Shown piece after piece: positions 1 through 4,114 of a stretch of DNA of 6,330 nucleotides (positions within the stretch are counted from its first letter, which is position 1; every line of letters starts with the position of its first letter). The DNA is taken from contig WJKG01000387.1 of NCBI GenBank assembly GCA_014729205.1, positions 1-6,330 of the forward strand, given 5' to 3'. Both the position numbers and the translations under genes were made by a program. The DNA is from a candidate division GN15 bacterium (GTDB lineage: Bacteria; Zixibacteria; MSB-5A5; GN15; FEB-12). The notes beneath the pieces are model-generated. The model saw only the letters and a program-made list of their open reading frames with translations. It made no database searches and was not told where the DNA came from.

Positions 1-242
1 GTATGTGGCCGGCCCTGCTGGGTGGTATCTACAAGATCAGCCAGCGTAAGGATCGGATCGCTCGCGAGGAATTGGTGGCGGCTGTCAAGGCTCAAAAAGA
101 GCAGGACGACCAGTCCCGAGACGAAGCGATCAAAGCTACCAAAGCCACGGCCCAGAAGCAGCAGGAGAAGGCAGTCGAGAAGGCTGTCAAGAAGGCGCTC
201 GAAGATGCCGCCAAGTCTGACGACAGTAAGGAGGAGAAATAA
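1..242 (+). CDS. C-terminal end of a HybA/HmcB-type 4Fe-4S ferredoxin subunit (5' truncated by window edge)
   Basis: Only the last 80 or so codons are present; the reading frame is open to the left edge, so the ATG at 3 is probably internal and not the start. The visible part begins with the end of a hydrophobic segment (MWPALLGGIY) followed by positive residues (KISQRKDRIA). This is how HybA/HmcB-type iron-sulfur subunits end: a C-terminal membrane anchor after the ferredoxin domain. The remaining 60 residues are almost entirely Lys, Glu, Ala, Asp and Gln and should form a long charged helix or coiled coil on the cytoplasmic side. No cysteine cluster is visible, because the ferredoxin domain would lie upstream. 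The assignment therefore rests on the anchor and on the next gene, a HybB-like subunit that starts directly after the TAA. In this family the subunit passes electrons between a periplasmic redox partner and the membrane subunit. The identity is inferred mainly from context. Confidence 0.7.
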   Translation, partial: MWPALLGGIYKISQRKDRIAREELVAAVKAQKEQDDQSRDEAIKATKATAQKQQEKAVEKAVKKALEDAAKSDDSKEEK

Positions 243-1445
243 ATGGCCGATGCGGCAGTGACGACAAGCTCCGAACAGCCGACCGAGGCACCATCGCCAC
301 ACAAACGGTCATTGTTCAGTCCTTTCAATATTATTGCGGCGATCCTATTGCTGGCCACCGCCCCGTTTGCCATCATGCGTTTCACCGGCGGGCTGGGAGC
401 AGTCACCGCGCTGGATCACACCAACCCATGGGGAATCTGGATCGGCTTCGACCTGCTCACCGGTGTTGCCCTGGCAGCGGGTGGCTATGTGACCTCAGCG
501 GCGGTGTATATATTCGGCAAGGAAGAGTATCACTCCGCGGTGCGTCCGGCAATCTTGACCGGCTTCCTGGGCTATGGACTCGTGGTGTTCGCCCTGCTGT
601 TCGATGTTGGCCGCCCGTGGCGCCTGCCCTATCCATTCTTCGTCAGCCAGGGGGTCACCTCCATCATGTTCGAGGTAGGTGCCTGTGTGGCACTGTATCT
701 GACCGTGCTGTTTCTGGAGTTCTCGCCGGCGGCCATGGAGTGGCTGGGATTGAAGAAGGTCCGCTGGATCGTGGTCAAACTGACAATCCTGCTGACCATC
801 CTGGGCGTGCTCCTGTCGACCCTGCACCAGTCGTCGCTGGGAGCCATGTACCTGCTGGCGCCCTCGAAACTGCACCCACTCTGGTATTCAACATACCTGC
901 CGGTGTTCTTCTTTGTCTCCAGTATCGCGGCAGGATTATCCATGATCATCTTCGAGAGCACCATGGCGCATCGGTACTTCCCGCACCTCATGGACCAGCG
1001 GCACAAAGACGAGAGCAACAAGGTGGCCCTGGGCTTCGGTCGCGCGGCGGCGCTGGTGCTGGCCGCATATTCCGCGATCAAGATCTTCGGTATCGCCGCT
1101 GACAACAACTGGGCTTACCTGCTTACCGGCTACGGTGTCTGGTTCCTGGTTGAATTGGTTGGCTTTGTGATGGCCCCGGCGTTCTTCTTTGCTGTCGGGG
1201 TGCGTGATCGCAACTTCAAGCTCATTCGCGGTTGCGCCATCTGGACGGTTCTGGGTATCGTGCTCAACCGCTTCAATATCTCATTGATCGCTTTCAACTG
1301 GCATTTGCCCGAGGCTGAGCGGTACTTCCCGGCCCTGGGCGAGATTGCCATTTCGATCTTCATCGTGACGCTTGGTATCGTGGTTTATCGCTTCATCGTA
1401 ACACGTATGCCCATCCTGTACCACCATCCCGACTACCACGATTGA
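243..1445 (+). CDS. hybB: HybB/NrfD-family integral membrane subunit (hydrogenase-type cytochrome b-like, quinone-interacting)
   Basis: This 400-residue protein has about ten hydrophobic helices (approximately residues 28-45, 62-90, 102-120, 138-160, 174-193, 214-236, 262-283, 290-318, 328-350 and 365-385), the usual length and topology of HybB. Family-typical stretches are visible: NPWGIWIGFD followed by GVALAAGGYV (61-83), DVGRPWR (121-127) and LHQSSLGAMYLLAPSKLHPL (194-213). Proteins of this NrfD-like family sit in the inner membrane and exchange electrons with the menaquinone or ubiquinone pool, receiving or giving them through a HybA-type Fe-S partner. The start is fixed by a strong Shine-Dalgarno (AAGGAGG at 228-234, 8 nt before the ATG), and the ATG follows the upstream TAA with no gap, indicating translational coupling. 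The polar 25-residue N-terminus is cytoplasmic in style and not a signal peptide. HmcC or another NrfD paralogue is the main alternative name; family membership is firm, the exact electron donor is not known. Confidence 0.9.
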   Translation: MADAAVTTSSEQPTEAPSPHKRSLFSPFNIIAAILLLATAPFAIMRFTGGLGAVTALDHTNPWGIWIGFDLLTGVALAAGGYVTSAAVYIFGKEEYHSAVRPAILTGFLGYGLVVFALLFDVGRPWRLPYPFFVSQGVTSIMFEVGACVALYLTVLFLEFSPAAMEWLGLKKVRWIVVKLTILLTILGVLLSTLHQSSLGAMYLLAPSKLHPLWYSTYLPVFFFVSSIAAGLSMIIFESTMAHRYFPHLMDQRHKDESNKVALGFGRAAALVLAAYSAIKIFGIAADNNWAYLLTGYGVWFLVELVGFVMAPAFFFAVGVRDRNFKLIRGCAIWTVLGIVLNRFNISLIAFNWHLPEAERYFPALGEIAISIFIVTLGIVVYRFIVTRMPILYHHPDYHD

Positions 1446-1461
1446 TCGTAAGGAGCTGACT

Positions 1462-1617
1462 ATGGACGGCACTATACATACTCTGCAGGAATTCATGATG
1501 CGCACCAAGGGGATCGTGTATATCCTCGCGATCGGATTCCTGGTCGGATTCACGGCCTTCTGGCACTTCCTGTGGGATCGTGAGCCCCGCCAGAAGGACC
1601 TCGAGAAGGACTCATAG
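1462..1617 (+). CDS. Small single-helix membrane protein, HmcD-like subunit of the respiratory complex
   Basis: A 51-residue ORF starts 16 nt after the HybB-like gene. It has a good Shine-Dalgarno (AAGGAG at 1450-1455, 6 nt before the ATG), which favours this start over the in-frame ATG ATG at 1495-1500. The protein has a short amphipathic N-terminus (LQEFMMRTKG), one membrane helix rich in aromatics (about residues 18-38, ending FWHFLW) and a charged tail (DREPRQKDLEKDS). Small proteins of this design follow the NrfD-like subunit in Hmc-type and related electron-transfer operons, where HmcD is about the same size. A role as an accessory or assembly subunit of the HybA/HybB complex is inferred from position and topology, not from a catalytic motif. 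No HmcE or HmcF homologue follows; the operon ends here. Confidence 0.75.
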   Translation: MDGTIHTLQEFMMRTKGIVYILAIGFLVGFTAFWHFLWDREPRQKDLEKDS

Positions 1618-1640
1618 TCGATTATCAACGACAGCGCAAA

Positions 1641-1652
1641 CTCCGGCCGGAG
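1641..1652. repeat. 12-bp perfect palindrome between convergent genes
   Basis: CTCCGGCCGGAG is self-complementary and lies in the 36-nt gap between the stop codons of the rightward respiratory operon and the leftward two-gene operon. As RNA it could fold into only a 4-bp stem with a GGCC loop. Read leftward it is followed by three T residues. It could contribute to weak bidirectional termination, but it lacks the long stem and T-run of a convincing intrinsic terminator. Confidence 0.3.
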
Positions 1653-1653
1653 A

Positions 1654-1959
1654 TCACTCCTCGGCCACTTCTACATGCTTCACATCGGGCCGCACGAAGA
1701 AATATGGCATCCCCTCGAAATACCCCCGCGTCTTTGTAATCACCAGAAACAGCTTCGACTCCATAATCGCCACCACTTCCTCGACAGGTGCCTCGGGCTC
1801 CAGATTGGCGCATCGACGCCCGACCTCGATCCGCATTGGCGGTTGAAACCGCGACATGGGATTAACCGTAATGGCGCGAATACGCGTGTCATAGACAGGC
1901 ACCTTGAGCGTCTCAACCAGCCAGGCGCGCAGGTGTTCGAGTTCATCAGGGGAGAGCAT
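1654..1959 (-). CDS. Conserved-looking hypothetical protein, 101 residues, co-transcribed with the cNMP-aspartase fusion
   Basis: I do not recognise this family. The start codon lies 6 nt after the stop of the aspartase fusion gene and has a clear Shine-Dalgarno (AAGGAG, plus-strand 1969-1974, 9 nt upstream) that overlaps the end of the preceding gene, so it is a real translated second gene of that operon. The protein is soluble, with no signal peptide or membrane helix. It starts with an acidic helix (SPDELEHLRAWLVETL, 3-18), continues with a basic strand-rich middle (RIRAITVNPMSRF, 26-38; MRIEVGRRC, 42-50), then a helix (PVEEVVAIMESKLFLVI, 58-74) and a tail with TRGYFEGMPYFFVRPD (77-92). 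It has a single cysteine (C50) and no metal-binding cluster. Linkage to the lyase suggests a function in the same process, such as a partner or regulator, but nothing in the sequence proves this. Confidence 0.75.
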   Translation of the reverse strand: MLSPDELEHLRAWLVETLKVPVYDTRIRAITVNPMSRFQPPMRIEVGRRCANLEPEAPVEEVVAIMESKLFLVITKTRGYFEGMPYFFVRPDVKHVEVAEE

Positions 1960-1965
1960 GGAGTA

Positions 1966-3831
1966 CTACTCCTTCTTCCTCCCGATCATGTTTTCCGGCG
2001 CCAGTAACTGATCCAACTCCTCGCGCGAGAGCAACTGCTTCTCCAGCACCAGATCATACACGCTCTTGCCACTTTCCAGCGCTTCTTTGGCAACCTGACT
2101 GCTGGCCTCATAGCCCAACACCGGGTTAAGAGCGGTCACCAGGCCGATAGAATTTTCCACATTGAACCGGCATACATCCGCATTGGCCGTGATCCCTGCC
2201 ACACAGCGGTGGTGCAGAGTGGCCATTCCGTTCTTGAGCATCTCGATCGACTCGAACAGGCTCTGGGCAATCACTGGCTCGAACACATTTAATTCCAGTT
2301 GTCCCGCCTCGGCCGCCAAAGTCACCGTCAGATCACTACCCACGACCTTGAAAGCGATTTGGTTGACCACTTCCGGTATGACAGGATTGACCTTGCCGGG
2401 CATGATCGATGAGCCTGGCTGCATCTTGGGCAAGTTGATCTCGTTGAGACCGGCCCGTGGTCCCGATGAGAGCAGGCGCAAGTCGTTACAGATCTTTGAC
2501 AACTTCACCGCCAGGCGCTTGATGGCCGAGGAGTACATTACAAACGCACCCGTGTCTGACGAAGCTTCCACCAGGTCTGGTGCCAAATGGACGGGTAGGC
2601 CGGTGATGTCGCGCAGGTGATGAATGACGCGCTCGGGGTAGCGTGGGTCAGCGTTGATACCGGTGCCGATTGCGGTACCACCCATGTTGACTTCCAGGAA
2701 CAGGTCGGCATTGACTGAAAGGCGGTCGATTTCCTCCGTCAGGGTGTTGGCCCAGGCCTGGAATTCCTGACCAAGGGTCATGGGAACCGCGTCCTGAAGC
2801 TGTGTGCGACCCATCTTGATGATATTGGCAAATTCTTCGGCCTTGGCTTTGAAGCCGTCGGCCAGATGACGCAGGACTGTAAGCAGCTTGGCGTTACTCC
2901 GGATCAACGCGATCTTGAGAGCCGTGGGATAGACATCATTCGTCGACTGCGAGAGGTTCACGTGATTGTTCGGATGGCAGTACTTGTACTCACCTTTCTC
3001 GTAGCCGAGCAATTCCAGGGCACGGTTGGCGATTACCTCATTAGCATTCATGTTGGTGGAGGTGCCGGCTCCGCCCTGAATCATGTCCACGACAAAGTGT
3101 GTATGCCATCGCTGTCCGAGGATTTCCTGGCAGGCCTGTGCAATCGCTTCTGCAACCGGGGTGCTCAACAAGCCCAGATCATGGTTCGCCTTGGCCGAGG
3201 CCATCTTGACCATTGCCAGCGCCTCGATGAGGTCGGGGAAGTGGGTCAACGAGACGCCACTGATATTGAAATTCTCCAGTGCACGAAGCGTCTGGATGCC
3301 ATAATAGAATTCATGCGGAACTTCACGATCGCCAAGCAGATCGTGCTCTCGTCGTGTGCGGCCGGAGACATACTGTGCCGCCGCATCGACAACCCGCGTA
3401 CTGGCCTGACGCATCCGACGCGAGATTGTACGTGCAACCTGCGAAAGCACCTTCGTTCCCAGCAGTGGCTCGTGCGAAGCAAGTTCATTGAAGCGATCCC
3501 GGTCAATCGCTGCAGCCGTTGTCGGCAGCAGGGCACGCGCAGTGGTGGAGTGGGGGTAGTCGTCCATTAGGGCACCTTCGCCCAGAAAGTCGTACTGTCC
3601 AAACAACGACAGCCGCTTTTCTTCACCGTAGGGCGTGCGTTTGAACAGTTCTATCTCGCCCGAGTGAATCAGCCACAGGTTACGACGGGTGCTGTTTTCC
3701 TCGAATATGATTTCATTCTGCTTAAAATCGCGGGTGGTGCATATAGCGGCCAGTTGCTCCAGCTCGGTGTCGGTAAGGTCGCGAAAGAGAGCGACCTTCT
3801 TGAGAAAAGCGGATAGTTGCTTGTTGTCCAT
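1966..3831 (-). CDS. aspA: Aspartate ammonia-lyase with N-terminal Crp-type cyclic-nucleotide-binding domain
   Basis: The 621-residue protein has two parts. Residues 1-143 are a Crp/Fnr-type cNMP-binding beta-roll: HSGEIELF (57-64) and a phosphate-binding-cassette-like stretch (FLGEGALMDD at 82-91, then PHSTTARA at 93-100), followed by a long helix to about 143. No DNA-binding helix-turn-helix follows. Residues about 160-621 are a complete class II fumarase/aspartase-superfamily enzyme very like E. coli AspA: EHDLLGDREVP (162-172), GGAGTSTNMN (253-262), SQSTNDVYPT (294-303), GRTQLQDAVPMTLGQEF (341-357) and the lyase signature GSSIMPGKVNP (473-483) with the expected catalytic Ser474. Gln344, where fumarases have His, matches E. 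coli aspartase. The expected reaction is L-aspartate to fumarate plus ammonium, in the cytosol. The start has AAGGAA (plus-strand 3837-3842) 5 nt upstream and gives the full beta-roll. The cassette has His94 where Crp has the phosphate-contacting Arg82, so cAMP binding is uncertain. Ligand control of the lyase is inference. Confidence 0.93.
   Translation of the reverse strand: MDNKQLSAFLKKVALFRDLTDTELEQLAAICTTRDFKQNEIIFEENSTRRNLWLIHSGEIELFKRTPYGEEKRLSLFGQYDFLGEGALMDDYPHSTTARALLPTTAAAIDRDRFNELASHEPLLGTKVLSQVARTISRRMRQASTRVVDAAAQYVSGRTRREHDLLGDREVPHEFYYGIQTLRALENFNISGVSLTHFPDLIEALAMVKMASAKANHDLGLLSTPVAEAIAQACQEILGQRWHTHFVVDMIQGGAGTSTNMNANEVIANRALELLGYEKGEYKYCHPNNHVNLSQSTNDVYPTALKIALIRSNAKLLTVLRHLADGFKAKAEEFANIIKMGRTQLQDAVPMTLGQEFQAWANTLTEEIDRLSVNADLFLEVNMGGTAIGTGINADPRYPERVIHHLRDITGLPVHLAPDLVEASSDTGAFVMYSSAIKRLAVKLSKICNDLRLLSSGPRAGLNEINLPKMQPGSSIMPGKVNPVIPEVVNQIAFKVVGSDLTVTLAAEAGQLELNVFEPVIAQSLFESIEMLKNGMATLHHRCVAGITANADVCRFNVENSIGLVTALNPVLGYEASSQVAKEALESGKSVYDLVLEKQLLSREELDQLLAPENMIGRKKE
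1969..1974 (-). promoter_or_regulatory. Shine-Dalgarno of the 101-residue gene, overlapping the end of aspA
   Basis: On the minus strand AAGGAG lies directly before the TAG stop of the aspartase fusion and 9 nt before the ATG of the next gene. It fixes that start and implies translational coupling of the two genes. Confidence 0.7.
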
Positions 3832-3948
3832 TGTGCTTCCTTGTGTTGCTTACCGGTCGTTCGACGGCTTAGAATAGACGTGAAAGCGTCCTGTGGCAAG
3901 GCCGAAAACAGCGTGGACACAGAAGTCCAGGGTCCGGAGTCTAACGGT

Positions 3949-3976
3949 ATTATCACTTGACCCATTCCAGGCCCAA
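3949..3976 (-). promoter_or_regulatory. Candidate weak promoter for the cNMP-aspartase operon
   Basis: Read leftward, GATAAT (plus-strand 3949-3954; 5 of 6 to the -10 consensus) is preceded by TTGGGC (3971-3976; only TTG matches the -35) with a 16-nt spacer. Transcription would start near 3942, leaving a leader of about 110 nt before the aspartase start. The -10 fits well and the -35 poorly, so an activator-dependent promoter or a different start site is possible. Confidence 0.3.
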
Positions 3977-3985
3977 GGGTATATT
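3957..3985 (+). promoter_or_regulatory. Candidate sigma70-type promoter for the secreted dockerin protein gene
   Basis: TTGACC (3957-3962) and TATATT (3980-3985), each 5 of 6 to consensus, are separated by an ideal 17-nt spacer. Transcription would begin near 3992, giving a leader of about 120 nt before the ATG at 4115. The same bases also loosely fit the Bacteroidetes pattern (TTG, then TAnnTTTG with the last base C instead of G), so the sigma-factor type cannot be settled from sequence. The site overlaps the candidate leftward promoter. Confidence 0.5.
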
Positions 3986-4098
3986 TCGGATAGCAGGCTA
4001 GGATGTCGCGGTCCTAATCTCTCGCTATCGAATCGACACCATGTTTCACGGCATAATTGCATAAACGAGCTTAATCTTAGTTCCTAAACCCCACCTGC

Positions 4099-4106
4099 AA
4101 GGGAGG
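4099..4106 (+). promoter_or_regulatory. Ribosome binding site of the dockerin protein gene
   Basis: AAGGGAGG lies 8 nt before the ATG at 4115. It selects this start, which places a standard signal peptide at the N-terminus. Confidence 0.7.
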
Positions 4107-4114
4107 ACTGGCTC

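Larger units (their letters stand above)
3832..4114. other. Divergent intergenic region
   Basis: This 283-nt region separates the divergent aspartase and dockerin genes. Besides the two promoter candidates it holds three short imperfect hairpins: GACG/CGTC arms at 3877-3890, TGGAC/GTCCA arms at 3914-3929, and TAGGAT/GTCCTA arms at 3999-4016 with one G-U pair. The last would lie at the beginning of the rightward leader RNA. None is long enough to name as a riboswitch or terminator, and I see no convincing Crp/Fnr-type operator. Two short ORFs here lack coding character. Confidence 0.5.

Noticed and set aside
428..1102. 224-codon open frame on the + strand inside the HybB-like gene
   Set aside because: It lies out of frame within a clearly recognisable membrane protein gene and its product is Gly/Arg/Pro-rich without domain character; it is a shadow of the G+C-rich coding sequence.
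1641..1652. Palindrome considered as a bidirectional intrinsic terminator
   Set aside because: The stem is only 4 bp with a 4-nt loop and there is no U-run to the right and only three to the left; it is listed as a palindrome only.
1580..2007. Two overlapping + strand open frames (1580-1846 and 1675-2007) over the 101-residue gene
   Set aside because: Their products are Arg/Ser/His-rich and of low complexity, while the minus-strand frame has a good ribosome binding site, operon position and balanced composition.
2866..3570. 234-codon open frame antisense to the aspartase fusion
   Set aside because: The opposite strand carries an unambiguous enzyme with intact motifs; this frame has no Shine-Dalgarno worth noting and no recognisable protein pattern.
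1966..3831. Fumarase or argininosuccinate lyase as alternative names for the lyase domain
   Set aside because: Gln344 in GRTQLQDAVP and the close overall resemblance to E. coli AspA favour aspartase; fumarases have His at this place.
3850..4087. Short open frames on both strands in the divergent spacer
   Set aside because: No ribosome binding site or coding-like composition; the region is better explained as promoters and leaders.
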